DNA of 64,000 bases from Paraburkholderia phenoliruptrix (GTDB taxonomy: Bacteria > Pseudomonadota > Gammaproteobacteria > Burkholderiales > Burkholderiaceae), in NCBI RefSeq assembly GCF_019511605.1, contig NZ_JAEUAV010000013.1, positions 115,050 through 179,049 on the forward strand. The letters run 5' to 3'. Positions 43,028 to 51,542 of this stretch are shown in pieces; positions within the stretch are counted from its first letter, which is position 1, and every line of letters starts with the position of its first letter. The position numbers were made by a program, and so were the translations under genes. Below the pieces are notes generated by a model. It saw only the letters and a program-made list of their open reading frames with translations, ran no database searches and was not told where the DNA came from.

Positions 43028-45088
43028 ATGAATCGTTACCCCCTCTGGAAATATGCCGTGATGCTGGTGGCTCTCGTCATCGGCCTCGTCTACACGCTGC
43101 CCAACCTGTTCGGCGAAGCGCCGGCGGTGCAGGTGTCGAGCGGCAAGGCAACGGTCAAGCTCGACTCGACCACGCTGTCGGCGGTCGAAGCCACGCTCGC
43201 AGCCAATCAGATCAAACCGGAAGACGTCACGTTCGACAATACGTCGGCGAACGCGAACATCCGCGTGCGTCTCGTCGACACCGACACGCAGCTGCGCGTG
43301 AAAGACCTGCTGCAAAAGTCGCTGAACAACGACCCGAGCGATCCGCAATACGTGGTCGCGCTCAACCTGCAAAGCGCGTCGCCGCGCTGGCTGACTGCCC
43401 TGCACGCGCTGCCCATGTACCTCGGTCTCGACTTGCGAGGCGGTGTGCACTTCCTGCTGCAGGTCGACATGGCGGGCGCGCTGAACAAGAAGCTCGACTC
43501 CGACGCGTCGGACGCGCGCACGCTGTTGCGCGACAACAATATCCGCGACGGCGGCGTGAACCGCGTCAACCAGACGGTGGTGATCAATTTCGCGGACCAG
43601 GCAACTGCCGACGCAGCGGCGAAGCAGTTGAGCCGCAGCATCGGCGAGCTGCAATGGGCGTCGCAGAACGGTCCGGACGGCTCCGTGCAACTCGTCGGCA
43701 CGTTCACGCCGATGGTGCAGAAGGCCGTGCAGGACGCCGCGCTCAAGCAGAACATCACCACGCTGCATAACCGCGTGAACGAACTCGGCGTGGCCGAGCC
43801 GGTCATCCAGCAGCAAGGCGCCGACCGTATCGTGGTCGAACTGCCGGGCGTGCAGGACACGGCAAAGGCGAAAGACATCATCGGCCGCACGGCAACGCTC
43901 GAAGCGCGCCTCGCCGACCCGGTCAACACGCATCCGAACCCGTCCGATCCGGTGCCGCCGGGCGACGAACTGTTCACGCAAGGCAACCAGACGCCCGTGC
44001 TGCTGAGAAAGCAGATCATCTTCACCGGCGACCGGATTATCGACGCGTCGGCGGGCTTCGACGAGCATCAGCGTCCGTCCGTCAACATTCGCCTCGACTC
44101 GGCCGGCGGGCGCGCGGTGCGCAGCGTGTCGCGCGACAACATCGGCAAGCCGATGGCCATGGTGCTGTTCGAAAAGGGCAAGGGCGAGGTGCTGACGGTC
44201 GCGACCATCCAGTCCGAGCTCGGCGACCGCTTCCAGATCACCGGCCAGCCGACCCCGCAAGCCGCCGCCGACCTCGCGCTGCTGTTGCGCGCCGGTTCGC
44301 TCGCCGCGCCAATGGACATCATCGAGGAACGCACCATCGGCCCGAGCCTCGGCGCCGACAACATCAAGAAGGGCTTCCACTCGGTCGTGTGGGGCTTTGC
44401 GGCCATCGCCGTCTTCATGGTCGCGTACTACATGCTGTTCGGCGTGATCTCGATGATCGGCCTGTCGGTAAACCTGCTGCTGCTGATCGCGGTGCTCTCC
44501 ATGCTGCAGGCCACGCTCACCTTGCCGGGCATTGCCGCTATCGCGCTCGCGCTCGGTATGGCGATCGACGCTAACGTGCTGATCAACGAACGCGTGCGTG
44601 AAGAGCTGCGCAACGGCGCGCCGCCGCAGCTGGCCATTCAGAACGGCTACGCGCATGCGTGGGCGACGATTCTGGACTCGAACGTCACCACGCTGATTGC
44701 GGGTGTCGCGCTGCTCGCGTTCGGCTCCGGGCCGGTGCGCGGCTTTGCGATCGTGCACTGTATCGGCATTCTTACGTCGATGTTCTCCGCGGTGTTCTTC
44801 TCGCGCGGTATCGTCAACCTCTGGTACGGCGGCAAGAAGAAGCTCAAGACGCTGGCAATCGGCCAGGTGTGGCGTCCGGAGACCGCGCCCGCGGGCTCCG
44901 CCGCGTACCTCGGCAACAACGACGACGCCACCGACACCGCACAGGCCATGCGCGCCGCGAGCGCGGCGGCTGGCAAGCAGAAAGCGCCGGCCGCGGCCGC
45001 TCAATCGCGCGTGGGCAAGCCGACTGTGCGTCGCCGCAATGCTCCCGGCACGCCGGGCACGCCGCAAAAACCGGGTTCATCCCGCTGA
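43028..45088 (+). CDS. secD: protein translocase subunit SecD
   Basis: The 686-residue protein starts with one membrane segment (YAVMLVALVIGLVYTLP). It then has the large periplasmic P1 domain (GLDLRGGVHFLLQVD), and a C-terminal block of five further segments with the D-L-R-G-G and G-M-A-I-D-A-N-V motifs (LALGMAIDANVLINER). It uses the proton gradient to pull preproteins through SecYEG. The C-terminal 70 residues are Ala/Pro/Lys-rich. secF follows after 18 nt. Confidence 0.98.
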   Translation: MNRYPLWKYAVMLVALVIGLVYTLPNLFGEAPAVQVSSGKATVKLDSTTLSAVEATLAANQIKPEDVTFDNTSANANIRVRLVDTDTQLRVKDLLQKSLNNDPSDPQYVVALNLQSASPRWLTALHALPMYLGLDLRGGVHFLLQVDMAGALNKKLDSDASDARTLLRDNNIRDGGVNRVNQTVVINFADQATADAAAKQLSRSIGELQWASQNGPDGSVQLVGTFTPMVQKAVQDAALKQNITTLHNRVNELGVAEPVIQQQGADRIVVELPGVQDTAKAKDIIGRTATLEARLADPVNTHPNPSDPVPPGDELFTQGNQTPVLLRKQIIFTGDRIIDASAGFDEHQRPSVNIRLDSAGGRAVRSVSRDNIGKPMAMVLFEKGKGEVLTVATIQSELGDRFQITGQPTPQAAADLALLLRAGSLAAPMDIIEERTIGPSLGADNIKKGFHSVVWGFAAIAVFMVAYYMLFGVISMIGLSVNLLLLIAVLSMLQATLTLPGIAAIALALGMAIDANVLINERVREELRNGAPPQLAIQNGYAHAWATILDSNVTTLIAGVALLAFGSGPVRGFAIVHCIGILTSMFSAVFFSRGIVNLWYGGKKKLKTLAIGQVWRPETAPAGSAAYLGNNDDATDTAQAMRAASAAAGKQKAPAAAAQSRVGKPTVRRRNAPGTPGTPQKPGSSR

Positions 45089-45106
45089 GTCCCGGAGAAC
45101 AAGACC

Positions 45107-46057
45107 ATGGAATTTTTCCGCTTTCGCAAAGACATTCCGTTCATGCAGCGTGCGTTGATCTTCAACGCGATTTCGCTGCTGACGTTCCTCGCCGCCGTGT
45201 TCTTTCTCCTGCACCGCGGGCTGCATCTGTCGGTCGAGTTCACGGGCGGCACGGTGATCGAAGTGCAGTATCCCGGCGCCGCGCCGCTCGATCCGGTGCG
45301 CGGCACGCTGAACAGGCTCGGCTATGCCGATGCGCAGGTGCAGAACTTCGGCACCTCGCGCGACGTGCTGATCCGTCTGCCGCTCAAGCAGGGCCTGACT
45401 TCCGCGCAGCAGAGCGACCAGGTAATGGGCGCGCTGAAAACCGACACGCCGCAGGTACAGTTGCAGCGCGTCGAGTTCGTCGGCCCGCAGGTCGGCAAGG
45501 AACTCGCCACCGACGGCCTGCTTGCGCTTGCCTGCGTGGTGGTGGGCATCGTGATCTATCTGTCGTTCCGCTTCGAATGGAAGTACGCGGTCGCGGGCGT
45601 GATCGCCAACCTGCACGACGTGGTGATCATTCTCGGCTTCTTCGCGTTCTTCCAGTGGGAGTTCTCGCTCTCGGTGCTGGCCGCCGTGCTGGCGGTGCTC
45701 GGCTATTCGGTGAACGAGTCGGTGGTTATTTTCGACCGGATTCGCGAGACGTTCCGCCGCGAACGCAAGATGACGGTGATCGAAGTCATCAACCACGCTA
45801 TCACCAGCACCATGTCGCGAACCATCATCACGCACGGCTGTACGCAGATGATGGTGCTCTCGATGTTCCTGTTCGGCGGCCCGACCCTGCACTACTTCGC
45901 TCTGGCGCTGACGGTCGGTATTCTGTTCGGCATCTACTCGTCGGTGTTCGTCGCCGCAGCGCTCGCGATGTGGTTCGGCGTGAAGCGCGAAGATCTGGTG
46001 AAGGACAAGAAAGAACGCGTCGATCCTAACGATCCGAATGCGGGCGCGCAGGTTTGA
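45107..46057 (+). CDS. secF: protein translocase subunit SecF
   Basis: The 316-residue protein has six membrane segments. Signatures are LSVEFTGGTVIEV and the transmembrane block AVLGYSVNESVVIFDRIRET. It pairs with SecD to form the RND-type export motor in the inner membrane. A strong bidirectional terminator follows after about 90 nt, ending the tgt-yajC-secD-secF series. Confidence 0.98.
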   Translation: MEFFRFRKDIPFMQRALIFNAISLLTFLAAVFFLLHRGLHLSVEFTGGTVIEVQYPGAAPLDPVRGTLNRLGYADAQVQNFGTSRDVLIRLPLKQGLTSAQQSDQVMGALKTDTPQVQLQRVEFVGPQVGKELATDGLLALACVVVGIVIYLSFRFEWKYAVAGVIANLHDVVIILGFFAFFQWEFSLSVLAAVLAVLGYSVNESVVIFDRIRETFRRERKMTVIEVINHAITSTMSRTIITHGCTQMMVLSMFLFGGPTLHYFALALTVGILFGIYSSVFVAAALAMWFGVKREDLVKDKKERVDPNDPNAGAQV

Positions 46058-46143
46058 AGGGACTTGAGGATGGCGCTTGACGTTGGGGTTTGATAACGGC
46101 GCCTGAAAGCACCAATCGAGTGTCCCAAGCGGGTGTCACAACG

Positions 46144-46177
46144 AAAAAGGCCGGTTCGTGATGAACCGGCCTTTTTT
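46144..46177. terminator. bidirectional terminator after secF
   Basis: GGCCGGTTC (46149-46157) and GAACCGGCC (46163-46171) form a 9-bp stem with five A before and six T after. It serves the plus-strand secF transcript and the minus-strand transporter gene that ends 24 nt beyond it. Confidence 0.92.
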
Positions 46178-46200
46178 ATTGCCTTCGGCGCCCTCCCCGC

Positions 46201-47478
46201 CTACCGGAACCCCAGCTTCCGCCTTGCCGCCACCAGCGCCGCCACACTCAGAAGCGCGGCGAAGATCAGGTAGTAACTCGGCGCCGCCTTGGAGCCGGTA
46301 AAGCTGATCAGCCACGCGATAATGAACGGCCCGAAGCCGCCGAACACGGTAACCGCGATGTTATACGCGAGCGACATGCCGGTGGTGCGAGTCTGCACCG
46401 GGAACATCTCCGAAAGCAGACCCGGCAGCGCCGCGAAGTAGCCGGTCATCAGAAAGCCGAGCACGACTTGCAGCGCGATCAGCGTGCCGAAGGTCGGATG
46501 CGCGACCAGATAGACGAACGCCGGATAAATCAGCACGAGCAGCAGCAATCCGGCGATCAGCATGATGGTGGTGCGGCCGTGCCGGTCCGACAGATGCCCG
46601 ACGAGCGGCGCGAACACCATCTGAATGAGCCCGGTCAGCGCGATCGCCGAGAAGGCGACCGAAGGCGCGAGGCCCAGCTGCTTCACGCCGAAGGTTGGCA
46701 TGAAGAGCACCAGGTAAGTGGACACCGTGCCCAGCACCACAGTGCCGATTGCGATGACGAGCCGCAGTTTCTGACTCGAAAACGTGTCGCGCAGCGGCGT
46801 GGTGGTGGTCTCCGCGGCGAGAAACTCGGGCGTTTCGTCGAGCTTCGTGCGAATGTACCAGGCAACCGGCCCGATCAGCAGCCCGAAGAAGAACGGCACG
46901 CGCCAGCCCCACGACGCCATCTGATCGGGCGTCAGACCGCCGGTCAGCAGCACGCCGAAGCCCGCCGCCAGGAGCGTGGTGAGCCCTTGGCTCGCCACCT
47001 GCCAACTCGCAAAAAAGCCGCGCCGGCCCGGCACATGCTCCGCGAGGAAAGCCGTTGCGCTGCCGAATTCGCCGCCGGCCGAGAAGCCCTGCATCAGACG
47101 CGCAAGCACCAGAATGACGGGCGCCGCGAGGCCGATGCTCTGATAGGTCGGCAAGACCGCAATGATGAACGTGCCGCCCATCATCAGCAGAATGGACAGC
47201 GTAAGCGCCGCCTTGCGCCCCGCACGGTCCGCATACGCGCCAATCACAACGGCGCCGAGCGGCCGCATGAAGAACGATACGCCGAACGTGCCGAGCGTCA
47301 GCAGCAGCGACACCGTGTCGTTGCCGGCTGGAAAAAAGAGCTTCGCGATCACCACAGCAAAAAAGCCGTAGACGACCAGGTCGAACCATTCGAGCGCGTT
47401 GCCGATGGACGCGGCAATCACCGCCCGCCACGAATTTTTCCGGCTTCCCGCAAGGCTTGCTGCTGTCGTTGCGTTCAT
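46201..47478 (-). CDS. MFS transporter, metabolite:proton symporter (MHS) family
   Basis: The ATG at 47478 follows GGAG at 6 nt and gives 425 residues; an ATG 12 nt upstream is less well placed. About twelve membrane segments are present. Signatures are IGNALEWFDLVVYG at the N-terminus, the MFS loop 2-3 motif GAYADRAGRKAAL, and RLMQGFSAGGEFGSATAFL. These mark the MHS group, which holds citrate, alpha-ketoglutarate, proline/betaine and shikimate symporters. The substrate cannot be assigned here, and no catabolic genes are adjacent. Confidence 0.9.
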   Translation of the reverse strand: MNATTAASLAGSRKNSWRAVIAASIGNALEWFDLVVYGFFAVVIAKLFFPAGNDTVSLLLTLGTFGVSFFMRPLGAVVIGAYADRAGRKAALTLSILLMMGGTFIIAVLPTYQSIGLAAPVILVLARLMQGFSAGGEFGSATAFLAEHVPGRRGFFASWQVASQGLTTLLAAGFGVLLTGGLTPDQMASWGWRVPFFFGLLIGPVAWYIRTKLDETPEFLAAETTTTPLRDTFSSQKLRLVIAIGTVVLGTVSTYLVLFMPTFGVKQLGLAPSVAFSAIALTGLIQMVFAPLVGHLSDRHGRTTIMLIAGLLLLVLIYPAFVYLVAHPTFGTLIALQVVLGFLMTGYFAALPGLLSEMFPVQTRTTGMSLAYNIAVTVFGGFGPFIIAWLISFTGSKAAPSYYLIFAALLSVAALVAARRKLGFR

Positions 47479-47731
47479 GCAGATCTCCATTGCGCGCTGA
47501 TCTTATAGGTGTCGGGCGAGGCCCGCTTTCGCCAGATTGGATGCGCGCACAACCAATATGGGTGCAACGCTTTATGTACCTGAAAAATTAAAGCGAGGCG
47601 AGCGCGAAATTTCGCAACGACTTGCTTCAACAGTGCCTGCCGGGCTGTAGTGCCTGCGCAGTGCCTGAAACCGCTGCGCTCTACCTTAGCGCGTCCAGTA
47701 TTTCGCGTCGCTCTTTTTCCGCGATGCCATG
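47479..47731. other. intergenic region upstream of the MHS transporter
   Basis: This 253-bp stretch is more AT-rich than its surroundings in the middle (TATGTACCTGAAAAATTAAAG). It should hold the promoter of the minus-strand transporter. I see no ORF with a ribosome site. It ends in the terminator of the yceI series. Confidence 0.4.
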
Positions 47732-47766
47732 AAAAAACCGCTTCGTCGCAAAGGCGAACGAAGCGG
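47732..47766 (-). terminator. terminator of the cytochrome b561-yceI-yceI operon
   Basis: On the minus strand the stem CCGCTTCGT with ACGAAGCGG (47738-47746 and 47758-47766) is followed by TTTTTT. A second hairpin (GAGGC, CGGTC, ACGC loop) lies just upstream, near 47780-47805. It is 189 nt past the yceI stop, and the intervening stretch has no supported gene. Confidence 0.82.
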
Positions 47767-47954
47767 CCGGAAAAGCGATGAGGCCGGTCACGCGACCGGC
47801 GCCTCAGGTGTGGCCGCGCCCCATCAACAGCGGCGGCAGCGTCGTCGGCGGCCGCACCATCAGGAAGCCGTGATGCCGGTCAGCGCGCTGGCTGCCGCGC
47901 AAGCGGCAACGCGAGCGCCTGCGCAGGCTGCCTGCCTGCACGCACGGTGGGCAT

Positions 47955-48533
47955 TTATTGCTTGATGCCCTCAGCCTGAATATGCAGCTTGGTCTCCATG
48001 CTGAAGCCGTACTTGCTGCCGAAATCCATGCCGTAATCGGCACGGTTGAACTGGGCGCTTGCCTCCACGCCGCAGACTTCGCGCTTGAGCATGGGGTGCG
48101 GCATGCACTTGAACGACTCGATCTTCAGGTTCAGCGGCTTCGTCACGCCGTGCAGCGTCAGGCTGCCGACCACTTCAGCCGGCTTGTCGCCGTCGAAGCG
48201 GATCGACGTGCCTTTGTACGTCGCGGTCGGAAACTTCGCGACGTCGAAGAATTCGGCCTCTTTCAGGTGATCGTCGAGCTTGGTGTTTCCGGTCGAGACC
48301 GAAGCGGCGTCGACAGTGACCTCGACGGTGCCGGTCTTGGCCGCGCGGTCGAGCGTGACGGTGCCCGAGCTTTTGGTGAACTTGCCCCGCCACACCGACA
48401 GACCGCCAAAGTGGTCCGCCTCGAAGCTCGGATAGGTGTGAGTGGGGTCGAGCTGATAGGTGTCGGCGGCGAACGCGCCAAGCGAAACACAGGAGGCCAA
48501 TGCGCCGGCGGCAATCAACATGGATTTCTTCAA
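47955..48533 (-). CDS. YceI family periplasmic protein (copy 1)
   Basis: The start is TTG at 48533, 6 nt after GGGAG; the upstream ATG is out of frame. The 192-residue protein has a clear signal peptide (MKKSMLIAAGALASCVSLGAFA, cleaved before AD; given as separate parts: MKKSML, hydrophobic core, AFA). The mature part is the YceI lipocalin-like domain (YQLDPTHTYPSFEADHFGG, LHGVTKPLNLKIE). YceI proteins bind polyisoprenoids or amphiphiles in the periplasm. It is the last gene of a cytochrome b561, yceI, yceI operon. Confidence 0.92.
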   Translation of the reverse strand: MKKSMLIAAGALASCVSLGAFAADTYQLDPTHTYPSFEADHFGGLSVWRGKFTKSSGTVTLDRAAKTGTVEVTVDAASVSTGNTKLDDHLKEAEFFDVAKFPTATYKGTSIRFDGDKPAEVVGSLTLHGVTKPLNLKIESFKCMPHPMLKREVCGVEASAQFNRADYGMDFGSKYGFSMETKLHIQAEGIKQ

Positions 48534-48586
48534 GTCATGCTCCCAGTCAGGAAAAACGGCTGCTTTTTTTGAACGCGCAGTTCAAC

Positions 48587-49150
48587 CTACTTGCGCGCGG
48601 CTACGATATGAAACTTGATGACGACCTCATCGGCCACCACGGAGGTGTCTTTCCACTCGCCGGTGCCGATATCGAATTGCGAGCGTTTGATCGGCAAAGA
48701 GCCGTCGAACGTCTGCGTCGAGCCTTGCTGCGTCACGGTAACGGGCACCACCACCGTCTGCGATTTACCCTTGATGGTGAGTTTGCCCGTCACCTTGTAC
48801 TGGTTGCCGCCGGCCGGCGCGATTGCGCTCGAAACGAAGCTCGCGCTGGGATAGGTCTTTGCGTCGAACCATTCCTTGCCGCGCACCTGGTCGTTGTAGG
48901 TTTCGTCGCCGAGATCGTAGCTCGACACGTCGATGTTCAACTGCGCGCTGCCTTCGGCGGGCTTGGCCGGATCGAACCTGAGCTGCGCGGTGAATTTGCC
49001 GAACTTGCCTTCGACGGGCACGTTCATCTGCTTCGACGTAGCCGTCACGGAACTTTTGGCCGTGTCCACCTGGGCCCACGCGGCGCCTGCCGCGCTCAGC
49101 GAGGCAGCGGCGAATGCCGCCAGCATGTAGCGATAAAACGAGACCTTCAT
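48587..49150 (-). CDS. YceI family periplasmic protein (copy 2)
   Basis: The ATG at 49150 gives 187 residues. Residues 1-26 form a signal peptide ending AAWA before QVD. The mature domain is YceI-like but diverged from copy 1 (SSVTATSKQMNVPVEGKFGK, then LTIKGKSQTVVVPVTV). The two copies probably bind different isoprenoid or amphiphilic ligands. It starts 8 nt after the cytochrome b561 stop, so it is coupled with it. A quinone-like ligand would fit the neighbouring cytochrome, but that is inference. Confidence 0.9.
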   Translation of the reverse strand: MKVSFYRYMLAAFAAASLSAAGAAWAQVDTAKSSVTATSKQMNVPVEGKFGKFTAQLRFDPAKPAEGSAQLNIDVSSYDLGDETYNDQVRGKEWFDAKTYPSASFVSSAIAPAGGNQYKVTGKLTIKGKSQTVVVPVTVTQQGSTQTFDGSLPIKRSQFDIGTGEWKDTSVVADEVVIKFHIVAARK

Positions 49151-49158
49151 GATTGTCC

Positions 49159-49719
49159 TTATTTGAGGAAGGGAAGCATGCGCGACAGCAGGCCGTCGCG
49201 GTCCAGCCATTGATGCTTGAGCGCCGCCGCCACGTGCATTCCGACCAGCACCAACAGCGTGTAATTCAGCACGATATGGACGTTCTTGAGCAGTTCCTTC
49301 AGGTGCGGATCAGGCGCGATCAGCCGCGGCAGCGGAATCAGCCCGAGATAGACGACCGGCACGTTCGCCGCCGAGCTATACAGATAGCCGGAAAGCGGGA
49401 TGGCGATCATCAACACATAGAGCAGCAGGTGCACGAAATGCGCGGCACCGCGCTGCCACGCGGGCATGCGGCGCGGCATTGCCGGCGCGCCGTGGGTGGC
49501 GCGCCACACGATGCGCAGCACAGCCAGCGCGAACGCGGTCACGCCGATCCATTTGTGCCAGGAAAAATAACGAAGCTTGGTGGGCGTGAAGCCGGGGATG
49601 TCGGTCATCACCCAGCCGAGCGCAAAGCCGCAAACAATCAGCAATGCGATGAGCCAATGAAAGGCAATGGCGGTCCGCGTGTACGACTCCGAGCCACCGA
49701 ACGAAGGATTATGTGCCAT
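49159..49719 (-). CDS. cytochrome b561 family protein
   Basis: The 186-residue protein has four membrane segments. Candidate heme-ligand histidines lie in AIAFHWLIA, YFSWHKWIG, VHIVLNY and GMHVAAALKHQW. It is a diheme inner-membrane cytochrome that exchanges electrons with quinol, possibly scavenging superoxide as E. coli CybB does. It is the first gene of the operon with two YceI proteins. No clear ribosome site precedes the ATG; instead two CGTTAACCT copies lie directly upstream. Confidence 0.92.
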   Translation of the reverse strand: MAHNPSFGGSESYTRTAIAFHWLIALLIVCGFALGWVMTDIPGFTPTKLRYFSWHKWIGVTAFALAVLRIVWRATHGAPAMPRRMPAWQRGAAHFVHLLLYVLMIAIPLSGYLYSSAANVPVVYLGLIPLPRLIAPDPHLKELLKNVHIVLNYTLLVLVGMHVAAALKHQWLDRDGLLSRMLPFLK

Positions 49720-49724
49720 GACAG

Positions 49725-49751
49725 GTTAACGCTTGCTAAGAGAGGTTAACG
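49725..49751 (-). repeat. two direct AGGTTAACG repeats at the cytochrome b561 start
   Basis: AGGTTAACG occurs at 49725-49733 and again at 49743-49751, 18 bp apart. Each contains the palindrome GTTAAC. They lie 6-32 nt before the cytochrome b561 ATG, where a regulator could sit. Confidence 0.6.
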
Positions 49752-50097
49752 GCGCGGCATGCCCGGCTATTCCCCGCCGATTGGAAGTCCATCGGCAGAG
49801 GGCCTGGCGTCGCAGAATTGGGGACGCGCCAGGCCGCCATGCTACCCGAAGCGGAAAAAGCTGGCTGCGCCCGTTGGAAATTTACCGAAAGGCTGACTTG
49901 CGTGCAGCCGGGCGCGCGGCTGAACAATTGGGGACTGCAACGGTCAGAAAGAGTAAACCGGTAAGCCTGTGACCGCCGACGCGAAGCTGGAACGCGTTTT
50001 GGTACTATGGCTGCACATTTTTTTACAAACCTGCAAGATCAACTCATCTCGCGACCGGCATTGCACGCTTTCTCACCTTTCGTTGGCCCGCTGCCGT
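49752..50097. other. divergent region between cytochrome b561 and pqiA
   Basis: About 346 bp with no supported ORF. It holds the two divergent promoters, which I could not fix with confidence; a TACTAT element near 50003 is a possible -10 for pqiA. ATTGGGGAC occurs twice, near 49818 and 49926. Confidence 0.4.
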
Positions 50098-50895
50098 ATG
50101 GAACATGACAACCTGATCGCGTGCCATGAATGCGACACGCTGTTTCGCAAGCCACGGCTTGTCGGGCGCAGGGTCGCCCGCTGTCCGCGGTGCGGGGCGA
50201 CGCTCTATAGCGGCGTGTCGCGCAGGCTCGACGGCATCAGCGCAATGACGCTTGCCGCGCTAATCACGTTCGTGATCGCTCAGGGCTTTCCCATCGTCGA
50301 ACTGGAAACCAATGGCATCACCTCGCAAACCACGCTGTTCGGTGCGCTCGTCGCGCTGTGGAACGAGAACATGCAGATTGTCGCCGTCATGGTGTTCTGC
50401 TCGACCATTCTGTTTCCGCTCACCGAACTTGTCGCGCTGCTCTACGTGCTGGTGCCGCTGCGCTCCGGCTACGTGCCGGCGGGTTTCAACCGCGTCTTGC
50501 GCGCAATCCAGTTCGTGCGGCCCTGGGGCATGATTGAAGTGTTCATGCTCGGCGTGCTGATCACCATCGTGAAGATGGTCAGTCTTGCGCGCGTGATCCC
50601 GGAGGCAGCACTGTTCGCTTTCGGCGCACTGACGCTGATGTTCGCAGTGGTCGTCACGTTCGATCCGCGCATTCTTTGGGACCTCGCGGACGAACTCGGC
50701 GCGCGCAACCAGCGCCCGCTGCCGCGCACTTCGGCCGACAGCGCGGCCGCCGCGCTCAACTCGCTGACGGGTCCGCCCGCTGCGCCGCTGTTGCAACCCG
50801 ACGAAGGCACCGGCGGCACGAGCGGCGCGGGCGGCGCGGGCGACGCAAACCTCGGCACGGCGCCCGCGCCTCACCAGGGACGGCCCGCGCAATGA
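50098..50895 (+). CDS. pqiA: paraquat-inducible protein A, N-terminal-type half (PqiA1)
   Basis: The ATG at 50098 gives 265 residues. A four-cysteine zinc ribbon (CHECD, then RCPRCG) starts the protein, followed by about four membrane segments. E. coli PqiA (about 417 residues) has two such units in one chain; here the second unit is a separate gene overlapping by 4 nt. PqiA is the inner-membrane partner of PqiB in envelope lipid transport. The last 60 residues are Gly/Ala/Pro-rich. Upstream in-frame codons from 49969 were left out. Confidence 0.9.
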   Translation: MEHDNLIACHECDTLFRKPRLVGRRVARCPRCGATLYSGVSRRLDGISAMTLAALITFVIAQGFPIVELETNGITSQTTLFGALVALWNENMQIVAVMVFCSTILFPLTELVALLYVLVPLRSGYVPAGFNRVLRAIQFVRPWGMIEVFMLGVLITIVKMVSLARVIPEAALFAFGALTLMFAVVVTFDPRILWDLADELGARNQRPLPRTSADSAAAALNSLTGPPAAPLLQPDEGTGGTSGAGGAGDANLGTAPAPHQGRPAQ

Positions 50896-51542
50896 AGTAC
50901 GTCACCGCGAAACGCGCCGGGCTTGTCGCCTGCCACGCGTGCGGGCGCGTCGAGCCGCGCATCCGCTCGGTCACGCCGCAGCACTGCGGACGGTGCGGCG
51001 CACGTCTGCACTCGCGCAATCCCGACAGCCTGATGCGCACGTGGGCGCTGCTGATCGCCGCGGCCTTGCTGTATATTCCGGCAAATTTGTTGCCGGTCAT
51101 GCACACCTCGTCGCTGGTCGGTTCGGAGGACGACACCATCATGAGCGGCGTCGTGTACTTCTGGACATCCGGCGACTGGCCGCTCGCGGTGATCGTGTTC
51201 ATCGCCAGCATCATGGTGCCGATGCTCAAGCTCACGGTGCTCGCGCTGCTCACGATCACCGTGCAGCGCCACTCGCGCTGGCGGCCGCAGCAGCGCACCA
51301 CGCTGTACCGGATGGTCGAACGCATCGGCCGCTGGTCGATGCTCGACGTGTTCGTCGTCACGCTGACAGTCGCGCTGGTGCGCTTCAAGTCGCTTGCCGT
51401 GATCACGGCCGGCCCGGGCGCGATTGCGTTCGGCTCGGTCGTGATCCTGACGATGATGGCATCCATGCAATTCGATCCACGACTCATCTGGGACGACGTG
51501 GACGGCAGTACCCAAAAACCTCAGGATCTCGAACATGACTAG
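50892..51542 (+). CDS. paraquat-inducible protein A, second half (PqiA2)
   Basis: The ATG at 50892 overlaps the pqiA1 stop (ATGA). The 216-residue protein also has a zinc ribbon (CHACG, then HCGRCGARL) and four membrane segments (TWALLIAAALLYIPANLLPV among them). It corresponds to the second PqiA domain. It overlaps pqiB by 8 nt, so the genes are translationally coupled. Confidence 0.9.
   Translation: MKYVTAKRAGLVACHACGRVEPRIRSVTPQHCGRCGARLHSRNPDSLMRTWALLIAAALLYIPANLLPVMHTSSLVGSEDDTIMSGVVYFWTSGDWPLAVIVFIASIMVPMLKLTVLALLTITVQRHSRWRPQQRTTLYRMVERIGRWSMLDVFVVTLTVALVRFKSLAVITAGPGAIAFGSVVILTMMASMQFDPRLIWDDVDGSTQKPQDLEHD

Noticed and set aside
43022..45067. A 681-codon minus-strand frame opposite secD
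   Set aside because: SecD on the plus strand explains the region; the frame is a high-GC antisense shadow.
47729..47965. A 78-codon plus-strand ORF starting MKKPLRRKGERSG
   Set aside because: Its start lies inside the minus-strand terminator hairpin, no ribosome site precedes it, and its 3' part is antisense to the yceI end.
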